In this document: one piece after another, positions 1 to 7,332 of the stretch | How positions within the stretch are numbered: position 1 is the stretch's first letter | Layout: every line of letters starts with the position of its first letter | Assembly (NCBI GenBank): GCA_025355225.1 | Contig: JANYAB010000623.1 | Location: 1-13,197, forward strand | Origin: Bacteroidota bacterium | GTDB taxonomy: Bacteria > Bacteroidota > Bacteroidia > Sphingobacteriales > Sphingobacteriaceae | Length of the DNA stretch: 13,197 bases | Direction: 5' to 3' | Translations under genes and position numbers: made by a program | Notes under the pieces: model-generated | Told to the model about the DNA's origin: nothing | The model's input: the letters and a program-made list of their open reading frames with translations, nothing else | Database searches by the model: none

Positions 1-1417
1 TATTTTCTTTGGGCTTGTTGATTTTATATTTGAGATAAACGGATGAGCACAATCCTTCGCAAAGGCATGTTTTTTCTGTTACAGCATTTTCCAGCTCCTG
101 GTATTCCTCCTGGGGCAGGTTTAATGACAGCAATTGCTTTATTTTTAAGTTTTGATATTCCCTTGAAGCCGTACAAATAGGTTGTTCGGTAAATTCAGTA
201 TTGCTGACCAAATATTTTTTTACACATGGACTTCCGGGCCGTCCTTTCTCTATGCGTTCGATCCGTTGCTTTTCGATAGTGCTGTTCTTGAAATTATTGA
301 ATAATATACCTAATGGCGATGCGCCGCTCAGATAAAAATCACTTTCGCCGGCATTGGTTAATTGCTTTAAGGTTCCTTCATCAACATTGGTCACTTCGGG
401 CACCAGTAAAAAAGGACTACCCCAGCCTGTAGCATCAAGCTCATAGTATTCTAAAAGGAAATTGTTTTCTTCTGCTGTGCCTATTCCACCTTGCGCACTT
501 ATACGCTGTGTTGGTTTAGAATGAGTCTCTTTACCTTTTAAAGTTAAAGCTGAATGATACATCTCTGCCAGTTCATTGGCCATATCATTTCTTTTAAGCT
601 TAAATTCTTCCAGTATCGGACCCAATAAATATCCTTCTGTTGCAAAAGCATGTCCACCGCAATTCAATCCGGATTCTACCCTGAATTCTGAGACCCATAG
701 GCCTTTTTTAGCCAGAAATTTTGCTTGTATATAAGCCGAACGAAAATCACTTACTTTCAGAATGATCTTTTTTCTTAATCTCCCGTTGTTATCAGGGAAA
801 AAGTCATTAAAAGTTTCCAGGTAGCTGTACAACCTTGGACTCATGCCAGCTGATAGAATAACGGACGATTCTAAGGAGCTTTCTGCAAACCCTCGCAGGG
901 CAGCCATCGCGTCAGTATTTTCTTCGCCGGTAAACTCACCTTGAGCATTAAAATTCATCTTATCCACCTTCGACATGATGTTGACGTCAATCGACCCTTT
1001 GGTCATACTCTTGCGCAAAATTTCCTCAAAAATATATTTCCGCTCAACATCCGGATACTCCATCATCAGGTCATAACCTTGCTTTAATTGCGATGATTCC
1101 GGTAACAAATCAAAATAACGGCAGATGTCGCTTCCAGCCTCAAAAGACTCATTTTTTAGGTTTTCAAATTGCCGATTAACTGTCCTGTTCGCCAGGTTAA
1201 GATAAGCGGTTATCCGCCGGGCGCGACTGTCTGGCGCTGATTTTTCTATAGGTATAAACGTTTCATTGTTTTTTTCTGAATGAAACTTGCGAATCCTTTC
1301 GATCAGTTCATCATCAACTATAGAAATAACAGATGAAATACCATAGCGGGCGACTTTAAGTGGTGTATCAACGGAAAAACCTAATCCTAATACGGGAATA
1401 TGAAATGTATGACTCAT
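1..1417 (-). CDS. Partial nitronate monooxygenase/FabK-like TIM-barrel protein with Cys-rich tail (3' end outside window)
   Basis: The frame is open from ATG at 1417 to the left edge, giving 472 codons without a stop, so the C-terminus is missing. I do not recognise a named gene. The layout resembles FMN-binding TIM-barrel proteins of the 2-nitropropane dioxygenase/FabK type: an N-terminal strand-helix start (residues 8-35, PVLGLGFS then DTPLKVARYGISSV), a SSVILSAGMSPRL segment near 184-196, a GLNCGGHAF loop near 250-258 resembling the family's EGxxxGGH, and an AQGGIGTAEEN loop near 308-318 resembling the flavin-phosphate-binding AAGGI loop. This is followed by the GWGSPFLLVPE and SGASPLGILFNNF stretches. 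The tail carries Cys398, Cys415 and a CLCEGLC cluster at 451-457, which could bind metal or an Fe-S centre. A redox enzyme is inferred; the substrate is unknown. The start is supported by a TAACTTTG promoter and an Fnr-like operator upstream. Confidence is high that it is a gene and moderate for the fold. Confidence 0.8.
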   Translation of the reverse strand, partial: MSHTFHIPVLGLGFSVDTPLKVARYGISSVISIVDDELIERIRKFHSEKNNETFIPIEKSAPDSRARRITAYLNLANRTVNRQFENLKNESFEAGSDICRYFDLLPESSQLKQGYDLMMEYPDVERKYIFEEILRKSMTKGSIDVNIMSKVDKMNFNAQGEFTGEENTDAMAALRGFAESSLESSVILSAGMSPRLYSYLETFNDFFPDNNGRLRKKIILKVSDFRSAYIQAKFLAKKGLWVSEFRVESGLNCGGHAFATEGYLLGPILEEFKLKRNDMANELAEMYHSALTLKGKETHSKPTQRISAQGGIGTAEENNFLLEYYELDATGWGSPFLLVPEVTNVDEGTLKQLTNAGESDFYLSGASPLGILFNNFKNSTIEKQRIERIEKGRPGSPCVKKYLVSNTEFTEQPICTASREYQNLKIKQLLSLNLPQEEYQELENAVTEKTCLCEGLCSSVYLKYKINKPKEN

Positions 1418-1466
1418 TGTAAAGTTATAAGATAATGGATTTGCTATAGCTTGCAATTCTAAATAC

Positions 1467-1474
1467 CAAAGTTA
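1467..1474 (-). promoter_or_regulatory. -7 promoter box TAACTTTG for the minus-strand gene starting at 1417
   Basis: Read on the minus strand this is TAACTTTG, an exact match to the Bacteroidota -7 consensus TAnnTTTG. Transcription would begin near 1462, leaving a leader of about 45 nt. The operator at 1498-1509 would then be centred about 41.5 bases upstream, the usual position for class II activation by a Crp/Fnr-type protein. No clean TTTG -33 box is visible, which fits activator dependence. Confidence 0.55.
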
Positions 1475-1491
1475 GCTTTAGTGCGAGCCTT

Positions 1492-1533
1492 AAAAACTGA
1501 CGCAGATCACATTTTTACTGATTATTTATCATT
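1492..1533 (+). repeat. Direct repeat copy 1 (42 bp, 36/42 identical to 2470-2511)
   Basis: An ungapped alignment with 2470-2511 at an offset of 978 bases gives 36 matches; the mismatches are at 1506, 1513, 1519, 1520, 1524 and 1525. The repeat begins with AAAAACTGACGCAG, includes the operator-like palindrome, and ends with TTATCATT. It runs up to the stop codon (TTA on this strand, 1532-1534) of the minus-strand orphan gene. Together the two copies enclose that gene. Confidence 0.85.
1498..1509. promoter_or_regulatory. Crp/Fnr-like operator TGACGCAGATCA upstream of the 1417 gene
   Basis: The half-sites TGA and TCA lie in the 12-base TGAY-N4-RTCA layout typical of Crp/Fnr-family dimers. The site is 81 bases upstream of the ATG at 1417 and about 41.5 bases from the inferred start of transcription. 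An almost identical site (TGACGCAGGTCA) precedes ccoI. The regulator is not encoded in this window and its identity is inferred. Confidence 0.55.
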
Positions 1534-2062
1534 AGTTCATTGACTGAATAAAGACCGGTCTAACTCTTTTTGATTTTTCGATCATTTTGATATTTCTGTC
1601 AGTTAAATTGATATTCAGATCATCATAATGCGTTTCACGATATTTTAGTAATAGATCGTAACTCTTTTCACCATCCTCAATAAGTTTTGATATATATCTT
1701 AATGCCCCAGCTTTGGCAAACTCCATAGCTTTAACCTGGGATAAAAATCCATAAAACATCAAGTTATCATCAGGCAGTAAAAAAGCCGGATATATGCTTA
1801 GACTAAAACCAATTGCTGCTTTTATTTTCTGAAGAGTTGGTTGAAATATTCTAAAATCATTGGTAAAGACTTCCTTTACGGCTGTGTCATTCTTAAATAC
1901 TTTATAGTATTTATAGTATGAGTTTTTAATACCTTTCGGTATAAAGCTAGATCTATATAATAGTAAAAAGGTATCTTCATTCGCTTTTTCAGTCATCCAT
2001 AAAGGGAAAGTTAAATCCTCCACCATTTCGGAAGGTCGGTTTAAAACAAGCGTTGTTTCCAT
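1532..2062 (-). CDS. Hypothetical protein, 176 aa (orphan gene inside the duplicated promoter region)
   Basis: I do not recognise this protein. It has 176 residues and begins METTLVLNRP. It has no signal peptide, clear membrane segment, Cys cluster or familiar catalytic motif. It looks like a soluble alpha/beta protein with a Lys-rich, Tyr-rich middle (around NSYYKYYKVFK) and a helical, charged C-terminal half. The start at 2062 is the first ATG after a plausible promoter: a minus-strand TTAATTTG at 2090-2097 matches five of six -7 box positions, and an Fnr-like palindrome lies at 2114-2125. There is no Shine-Dalgarno sequence, which is normal for this phylum. The gene lies between the two 42-bp direct repeats, so it may have arrived as an insertion between two genes that once shared a divergent promoter. 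It is probably real given its length in AT-rich DNA, but its function is unknown. Confidence 0.6.
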   Translation of the reverse strand: METTLVLNRPSEMVEDLTFPLWMTEKANEDTFLLLYRSSFIPKGIKNSYYKYYKVFKNDTAVKEVFTNDFRIFQPTLQKIKAAIGFSLSIYPAFLLPDDNLMFYGFLSQVKAMEFAKAGALRYISKLIEDGEKSYDLLLKYRETHYDDLNINLTDRNIKMIEKSKRVRPVFIQSMN

Positions 2063-2113
2063 AGTGCATTAAATTTCATATGCTAAGGTCAAATTAAATA
2101 TCTGCCTAAACAA

Positions 2114-2125
2114 TGATATAAATCA
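2114..2125. promoter_or_regulatory. Fnr-like palindrome TGATATAAATCA upstream of the orphan gene
   Basis: This is a perfect inverted repeat, TGAT-N4-ATCA, and the arms extend one base at the 3' side and one at the 5' side to AATGAT-ATAA-ATCATT (2112-2127). It matches the inner core of the Fnr consensus TTGAT-N4-ATCAA. It is centred about 57 bases upstream of the ATG at 2062 on the minus strand. In AT-rich DNA a chance palindrome of this size is possible, so confidence is moderate to low. Confidence 0.4.
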
Positions 2126-2469
2126 TTTTTAAGCTTAACCATCGTCACGAACGCCTTATGAAACTAAGCACGCCTTTGGGTATAAATTAAACGCAAAATG
2201 ACGATGAAAAATTAGAAAACGAATTTCGACCATTATAACCATCGTGATTGTAATTCTTTTAGATGCAATACCACTTGGTTTAAAATTGCGGAGAAATTGT
2301 AAATCGTCACCTGGCCATGATGCAATTATAAACGAGCCGGGTTCTATGATAACCTTAAACCAACCAAGACGTTAGGCGGTATGTAAAAAACAAATGATAA
2401 GCTTAATGTGGTTTTCCATTTGAAAATAAAGGCACTGGACTAAATCGTCAAAAAAATAAAACTTACCTG

Positions 2470-2511
2470 AAAAACTGACGCAGGTCACATATTTACCTAT
2501 TTGTTATCATT
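2470..2511 (+). repeat. Direct repeat copy 2 (42 bp) upstream of ccoI
   Basis: This is the partner of 1492-1533 in the same orientation, with 36 of 42 positions identical. Here the operator part faces ccoI, and the 3' half of the repeat lies where the ccoI core promoter should be. In copy 1 the same half lies behind the promoter of the divergent gene. That asymmetry points to duplication of a whole promoter segment rather than conservation of a binding site alone. Confidence 0.85.
2476..2487. promoter_or_regulatory. Crp/Fnr-like operator TGACGCAGGTCA upstream of ccoI
   Basis: This is a perfect 4+4 palindrome with a four-base spacer (TGAC-GCAG-GTCA), centred 79.5 bases before the ATG of ccoI. 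Activation from about -41.5 would place transcription start near 2523; the -7 box there is weak (TTT at 2513-2515 only). It is probably the main switch of the cbb3 operon, by analogy with Fnr control of cbb3 genes in other bacteria. Confidence 0.55.
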
Positions 2512-2560
2512 CTTTATGCAGACAGAACATGGCAGCTTTGGAGCTTTAGGATAATTTAGA

Positions 2561-4951
2561 ATGAACGAAAGATATACTATCGAAAAGACAGTGTGTTACC
2601 ACTGCGGAGATGATTGTTTAACCAGAGAATTTATCATCGGGGATAAACACTTTTGTTGTCACGGCTGCAAGAGTGTTTACGAGATACTGTCGGCAAACAA
2701 ACTTTGCAGTTATTATAATTATAATGACCATCCTGGTGCAACCCGTACACGTACGGATAAACTTTTTGATTATTTAAGTGAATCTTCTATAGTAAATGAT
2801 CTGATTGATTATACTGATCAGCAGGTCACTATTGTTACTTTTTATATTCCGCAGATTCATTGCAGTTCCTGCCTTTGGCTGCTTGAACAATTGAATAAAA
2901 TTAATCCGGCAATACATTATTGCAGGGTCGATTTTTTGAAGAAACAATTAAACATACGATTCGACCATCAAAGATTAAGCTTAAGGCAGTTGGTTGAACT
3001 ATTGTATGATATCGGTTATGAACCTTTGATCAGTTTGCAGGATATTATTAAAAAGCAAAATTCCACTACAAAGGATAACCTGGTGCAAAAGATCGCTGTT
3101 GCTGGTTTTTGTTTTGGAAATGTTATGCTGTTAAGTTTTCCTGAATATTTAGGAATAACAGCATTTGAGCAATCTTTTAAACACTTCTTTGGATTGGTTA
3201 ATATTTTGTTTTGCCTGCCTGTTGTGTTTTACAGCGGCCGTGGCTATTTTGTTTCCGCCTGGCAAAATCTTCGTAATAAAGTACTGAATATTGACTTTCC
3301 TTTGGCATTAGGCATAGCGGTATTATTTGCGCGTACAATTGCAGAAATACTGACAAAAAGCGGAGCCGGGTTTGCAGATACGCTATGCGGGCTTGTCTTT
3401 TTTTTATTGGTAGGCAAGTTTGTGCAGAAAAAAACCTATCACCACATTTCGTTCGAGCGTGATTACCGTTCTTTTTTCCCGGTTGCGGTACACATTATTG
3501 AAGATGATGTTGAGCGACCAATACCCCTTTCCCAATTATTGCCCAACCATCGCATAGTTGTCCGCCACAATGAGATCATACCAGCTGACGCAATCCTGTT
3601 GAAGGGTGATGCTGTAATTGACTTTAGCTTTGTTACCGGGGAAGCTATTCCGGTCGGTAAAACGTTAGGAGAGATTATTTATGCAGGCGGCCGCCAGACC
3701 GGCGAAGCAATAGAACTTGAAGTGGTTAAGAAAGTGTCCCAAAGTTATTTAACCCAGTTGTGGAATAATGAAGCTTTTACCCGCAAGCAGGATAACCGGA
3801 TGCAAACATTTAATGAAAAAGTAAGTAAATATTTTACGATTGTTTTATTGGCAATAGCCTTCAGCTCATTGATTTTTTGGTTAGGGTCGGATTATAAAAG
3901 AGGATTTGCAGCCTTTACCGCTGTGCTGATAGTCGCTTGCCCCTGCGCCCTGGCATTAAGTACACCATTTACCATGTCGGCGGCACTAAGCATTTTCGAT
4001 AAGAACCTGTTTTATTTAAAAAACACCGCTGTAGTGGAACAGCTGGCCAGGATTGATACAATAGTACTGGACAAAACAGGAACAATAACAACTGGCGACA
4101 ATAGCAGCATAAAACTTGAGGCTGATCTTACAGTGGAACAAAAGCAGTTAATATACAGCGCCTGTATCAATTCCAGCCATCCGTTATCAAGGGTGATCTA
4201 CCATTACCTCGGCGTTAAGAAGCGCCTTAATGTAGACGAGTACTCTGAAGTGGCAGGCAAAGGTATAATGGCGTCCATTAATGGGCACCAACTGCGCATT
4301 GGCAGTGCTGTATTTGTTTTTAATCATCACGAAGAAGCGTTGCACTCTACACGCGTACATATCGTGATCGATGAAATTTATCTTGGCTATTTTGCTTTTG
4401 CGCATCATTACCGGGAAGGGATTGAAAAGATCACTGCGCTTGATACTTCTTACAATCTGCATTTGCTTTCGGGTGACATGGACCATGAACGGCGTGAACT
4501 AATTCATTTTTTCAAGAATATGAATAAAATGCACTTTAAGCAGTCTCCACAGGACAAACTTGATTTTATTGAATTGTTACAGCAAAAAGGAGAGAAGGTG
4601 ATGATGATAGGCGATGGGCTAAATGACTCCGGCGCGTTGAAACAAAGTGACCTTGGTGTGGCCATTACAGATAATGTAAATAATTTTTCACCGGGAAGTG
4701 ATGCTATTTTGGATGGGAGATCATTTGATAAGTTGCCTGCGTTTCTTCGTTTTTCAAAAGACACCGTCAAAATCATCCACTTTTCATTTCTTATTTCTCT
4801 TACTTATAACCTGGTGGGGCTCAGCTACGCTGTCACCGGAAACTTGTCACCGCTTATAGCAGCTATACTGATGCCTTTAAGCACCGTGACCATAATTTCA
4901 TTTACTACTGTTGCTACCCATTTAATTGCTAAAAAAAGAAAATTGATATGA
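2561..4951 (+). CDS. ccoI: CcoI/FixI-type copper-translocating P1B-ATPase for cbb3 oxidase assembly
   Basis: This ATP-driven copper exporter moves Cu(I) across the inner membrane for the binuclear centre of the cbb3 oxidase. Its 796 residues show the full set of motifs in order. A Cys-rich N-terminal metal-binding domain (C12, C15, C19, C32, C33, C36) is typical of CcoI-type pumps. An HMA domain follows with CSSC at 101-104, then membrane helices from about 175. The actuator motif TGEA is at 359-362 and the transmembrane CPC at 460-462. The phosphorylation site DKTGT is at 504-508, with the catalytic Asp at 504. The SSHP motif includes H540-P541, GDGLND is at 684-689, and the last helices carry MPLS at 771-774. 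Length is normal for the family. It is the first gene of the operon, and its stop overlaps the ccoS start by four bases (ATGA), suggesting coupled translation. Assignment to CcoI rather than general copper export (CopA) rests on the N-terminal Cys domain and the context. Confidence 0.96.
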   Translation: MNERYTIEKTVCYHCGDDCLTREFIIGDKHFCCHGCKSVYEILSANKLCSYYNYNDHPGATRTRTDKLFDYLSESSIVNDLIDYTDQQVTIVTFYIPQIHCSSCLWLLEQLNKINPAIHYCRVDFLKKQLNIRFDHQRLSLRQLVELLYDIGYEPLISLQDIIKKQNSTTKDNLVQKIAVAGFCFGNVMLLSFPEYLGITAFEQSFKHFFGLVNILFCLPVVFYSGRGYFVSAWQNLRNKVLNIDFPLALGIAVLFARTIAEILTKSGAGFADTLCGLVFFLLVGKFVQKKTYHHISFERDYRSFFPVAVHIIEDDVERPIPLSQLLPNHRIVVRHNEIIPADAILLKGDAVIDFSFVTGEAIPVGKTLGEIIYAGGRQTGEAIELEVVKKVSQSYLTQLWNNEAFTRKQDNRMQTFNEKVSKYFTIVLLAIAFSSLIFWLGSDYKRGFAAFTAVLIVACPCALALSTPFTMSAALSIFDKNLFYLKNTAVVEQLARIDTIVLDKTGTITTGDNSSIKLEADLTVEQKQLIYSACINSSHPLSRVIYHYLGVKKRLNVDEYSEVAGKGIMASINGHQLRIGSAVFVFNHHEEALHSTRVHIVIDEIYLGYFAFAHHYREGIEKITALDTSYNLHLLSGDMDHERRELIHFFKNMNKMHFKQSPQDKLDFIELLQQKGEKVMMIGDGLNDSGALKQSDLGVAITDNVNNFSPGSDAILDGRSFDKLPAFLRFSKDTVKIIHFSFLISLTYNLVGLSYAVTGNLSPLIAAILMPLSTVTIISFTTVATHLIAKKRKLI

Positions 4952-5109
4952 GCATAATTTATTTCCTGATCGGATGCAGCCTTTTGATGGCTGTCGGTTT
5001 TTTAATAGCCTTTTTTTGGGCTCAGAGCAGCGGGCAGAATGATGATCTTCACACGCCATCGATGCGTATCCTGCTTGAGGACGAGGAAGAAATAACCAAG
5101 GAAAAATGA
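4948..5109 (+). CDS. ccoS: CcoS, small cbb3 oxidase maturation protein
   Basis: This is a 53-residue membrane protein with one N-terminal helix (about residues 3-24), followed by the CcoS signature FFWAQSSGQNDDLHTP and a short acidic tail (LLEDEEE). In proteobacteria CcoS is needed for insertion of redox cofactors into the cbb3 oxidase. The start ATG at 4948 overlaps the ccoI stop as ATGA, and the frame closes at TGA 5107-5109. Position between the copper ATPase and the oxidase subunits is the usual arrangement. The first base of its stop codon is also the first base of an Fnr-like palindrome. Confidence 0.93.
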   Translation: MSIIYFLIGCSLLMAVGFLIAFFWAQSSGQNDDLHTPSMRILLEDEEEITKEK

Positions 5110-5118
5110 TTCCGATCA
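5107..5118. promoter_or_regulatory. Fnr-like palindrome TGATTCCGATCA upstream of ccoNO
   Basis: This is a perfect TGAT-N4-ATCA inverted repeat matching the core of the Fnr consensus. It lies at the start of the only sizeable gap in the operon (5110-5194) and overlaps the ccoS stop. It is centred about 82 bases before the ccoNO start, almost the same distance as the operator before ccoI (about 80). A possible -7 box, TAACTTAA, is at 5146-5153, about 45 bases from the centre to the inferred start of transcription. An internal, oxygen-responsive promoter for the oxidase subunits is likely but unproven. Confidence 0.5.
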
Positions 5119-5163
5119 CTTTTTCAGCAAACTGTCATCATTCTGTAACTTAATTAGCAGACA

Positions 5164-5171
5164 TAATTTTA
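5164..5171 (+). promoter_or_regulatory. Alternative -7 box TAATTTTA upstream of ccoNO
   Basis: It matches TAnnTTTG except for the final G and would start transcription near 5176, about 19 bases before the ATG. No -33 TTTG is seen at the proper spacing. It competes with TAACTTAA at 5146-5153 as the core element of the ccoNO promoter. Confidence 0.25.
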
Positions 5172-5194
5172 CAACCATAATTAGAGACACATTT

Positions 5195-7324
5195 ATGCAG
5201 CCCGAAAAATTTTATTATGACAACAAGATCGTCCGGAACTTTGGTATAGCAACCGTTGTTTGGGGGATTATCGGTATGACCGTAGGCCTTATCATCGCCA
5301 TACAATTGTATCATCCGGCGATGAACATGGGCAATCAGTATACCTCCTTTGGCCGGGTAAGGCCACTACACACTAATGCGGTGATTTTTGCATTTGTGGG
5401 CAACGCTATTTTTATGGGAGTCTACTATTCCCTGCAGCGTCTGCTCAAAGCAAGGATGTTTAGCGACCTGCTAAGCAATATCCATTTCTGGGGGTGGCAA
5501 CTCATTATTGTTTCCGCAGTGATCACCTTGCCGCTTGGTTTAACCACTTCACATGAATATGCAGAATTGGAATGGCCTATTGATATCGCTATCACCATCA
5601 TTTGGGTGATTTTTGGTATCAATATGTTCGGCACCATTTTCAAGCGCCGTGAAAGGCACTTGTATGTTGCCATTTGGTTTTACATCGCCACCTTTGTAAC
5701 TATCGCCGTATTGCACATTGTTAACTCAATAGAGTTACCGGTAACTTTCTGGAAAAGCTATATGGTTTTTGCCGGTGTACAGGATGCGTTGGTACAGTGG
5801 TGGTATGGTCATAATGCTGTAGCATTCTTTCTGACAACACCCTACCTGGGCATGATGTATTACTTCCTGCCAAAGATGGCCAACCGTCCGATCTATTCGT
5901 ATAAATTAAGCATACTACACTTTTGGGCGCTGATATTTCTTTACATATGGGCGGGCCCTCACCATTTACTGTACAGCACCTTACCTGGTTGGGCTCAATC
6001 CCTGGGCGTTGCATTTTCCATTATGCTTATCGCACCAAGTTGGGGTGGAATGATCAACGGCTTATTAACCTTGCGCGGAGCCTGGGATAAGGTACGTGAT
6101 GATGTTGTATTGAAATTTATGGTGGTTGGTTTGACCGCCTATGGTATGGCCACTTTTGAGGGTCCAATGTTATCATTAAAGCAAATTAATGCAATAGCAC
6201 ACTTTAGTGATTGGATTATTGCGCACGTTCACACTGGCGCATTAGGTTGGAATGGCTTCCTCACTTTTGCTATATTATATTGGCTGATACCCCGCATATA
6301 TAAAACAGAACTATTCTCAAAGAAACTGGCCTCATTCCATTTTTGGATTGGCACACTCGGTATTCTATTTTATGTAGTACCTATGTACTGGGCCGGGTTT
6401 ACGCAAAGCCTCATGCTTAAAGAATTTACAGCGGAAGGCATGCTGAAATATCCTAATTTTTTGGAAACTACGTTGCGCATTATTCCAATGCACGTAGTAC
6501 GTTCAATTGGTGGCTCAATGTATTTATTAGGTGTAATTGTGATGGCTTATAACCTTACCCGTACCGCATTGCAAGGTAAATTGGTAGCCAATGAAGCAGC
6601 CCAGGCTATGCCATTAGAGCCAGTTCACACAATAGCCAGGGATAGTACCTGGCACAGAATGCTTGAGCGTAAACCTATCCAATTTATGATGCTGGCATTA
6701 CTGGTGATATTGGTTGGAAGTTTTGTGGAGCTGATGCCTACATTAACTATATCTTCAAATATCCCAACTATAGCCAGCGTAAAACCATATACACCGTTGG
6801 AACTGCAGGGGCGCGATCTTTATATCAGGGAGGGCTGTTCTAACTGCCATTCACAAACAGTAAGACCGTTCCGGTCAGAAACTGAACGGTACGGCGAGTA
6901 CAGCAAAGCCGGGGAGTTTGTTTATGACCATCCATTCCTATGGGGTTCAAAACGCACCGGGCCCGACCTGGCAAGGATAGGTGGTAAGTATGGGAATTCG
7001 TGGCATTATAATCACATGATGGACCCGCGTTTGATGTCGCCGGGTAGCATTATGCCAAATTACGATTGGTTATTAACCCAGACGTTGGATACAACAACCA
7101 CCGTTGCCAAGATCAACGCCATGCGCACTTTAGGCGTTCCTTATGCACCTGGATATGAAAAAATCGCCAATAAGGATCTGGATAAACAGGCACAGGGCAT
7201 TGCAGATAATTTGGCCAAAGACCACATTAAGGTTAAAAACAATAAAGAGGTAATTGCAATAATTGCTTACCTGCAACGACTTGGAACAGATATTAAAGCA
7301 AACAAAACAGCTAACAATAATTAA
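5195..7324 (+). CDS. ccoNO: Fused cbb3 oxidase subunits I and II (CcoN-CcoO)
   Basis: This is the catalytic core of the cbb3 terminal oxidase, which reduces O2 to water and pumps protons in the inner membrane. Its 709 residues contain CcoN and CcoO in one chain. CcoN spans about 1-465: the low-spin heme b ligand H59 (RPLHTN), CuB ligands H206 (WWYGHN), H256 and H257 (GPHHLLY), Y260 as the likely His-Tyr cross-link residue, and H344/H346 (AHVHTGALGWNG) binding hemes b3 and b. A linker of roughly 465-495 leads to the CcoO membrane anchor (497-513). The CcoO heme c site follows (C548, C551, H552 in GCSNCHSQTVRPF), with M620 in SIMPNYDWL as the probable axial ligand. Such fusion is known in Bacteroidota. 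The start MQPEKFYYDNK is typical. ccoQ follows after 8 nt. Confidence 0.97.
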   Translation: MQPEKFYYDNKIVRNFGIATVVWGIIGMTVGLIIAIQLYHPAMNMGNQYTSFGRVRPLHTNAVIFAFVGNAIFMGVYYSLQRLLKARMFSDLLSNIHFWGWQLIIVSAVITLPLGLTTSHEYAELEWPIDIAITIIWVIFGINMFGTIFKRRERHLYVAIWFYIATFVTIAVLHIVNSIELPVTFWKSYMVFAGVQDALVQWWYGHNAVAFFLTTPYLGMMYYFLPKMANRPIYSYKLSILHFWALIFLYIWAGPHHLLYSTLPGWAQSLGVAFSIMLIAPSWGGMINGLLTLRGAWDKVRDDVVLKFMVVGLTAYGMATFEGPMLSLKQINAIAHFSDWIIAHVHTGALGWNGFLTFAILYWLIPRIYKTELFSKKLASFHFWIGTLGILFYVVPMYWAGFTQSLMLKEFTAEGMLKYPNFLETTLRIIPMHVVRSIGGSMYLLGVIVMAYNLTRTALQGKLVANEAAQAMPLEPVHTIARDSTWHRMLERKPIQFMMLALLVILVGSFVELMPTLTISSNIPTIASVKPYTPLELQGRDLYIREGCSNCHSQTVRPFRSETERYGEYSKAGEFVYDHPFLWGSKRTGPDLARIGGKYGNSWHYNHMMDPRLMSPGSIMPNYDWLLTQTLDTTTTVAKINAMRTLGVPYAPGYEKIANKDLDKQAQGIADNLAKDHIKVKNNKEVIAIIAYLQRLGTDIKANKTANNN

Positions 7325-7332
7325 TTATAGTC

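Larger units (their letters stand above)
2063..2560. other. Gene-free stretch of 498 nt between the orphan gene and ccoI
   Basis: This AT-rich stretch holds the inferred promoter of the orphan gene (near 2090-2127), repeat copy 2 (2470-2511) with its operator, and the ccoI leader. Only reading frames of about ten codons occur elsewhere in it. A short word, ATCGT(C/G)A, recurs near 2143, 2245, 2303 and 2445 without a regular spacing. I see no RNA gene, insertion sequence or strong hairpin between 2130 and 2465. Confidence 0.6.

Noticed and set aside
2104..2378. Integron attC-like core words (GCCTAAA near 2104 and GTTAGGC near 2373)
   Set aside because: The first word does not fit RYYYAAC, the spacing of about 270 bases is too long for an attC site, and no integrase or gene cassette is present.
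3586..3597. TGACGCAATCCT inside ccoI as a third operator copy
   Set aside because: It has only the left half-site, with no TCA arm, and lies in the middle of a conserved coding region.
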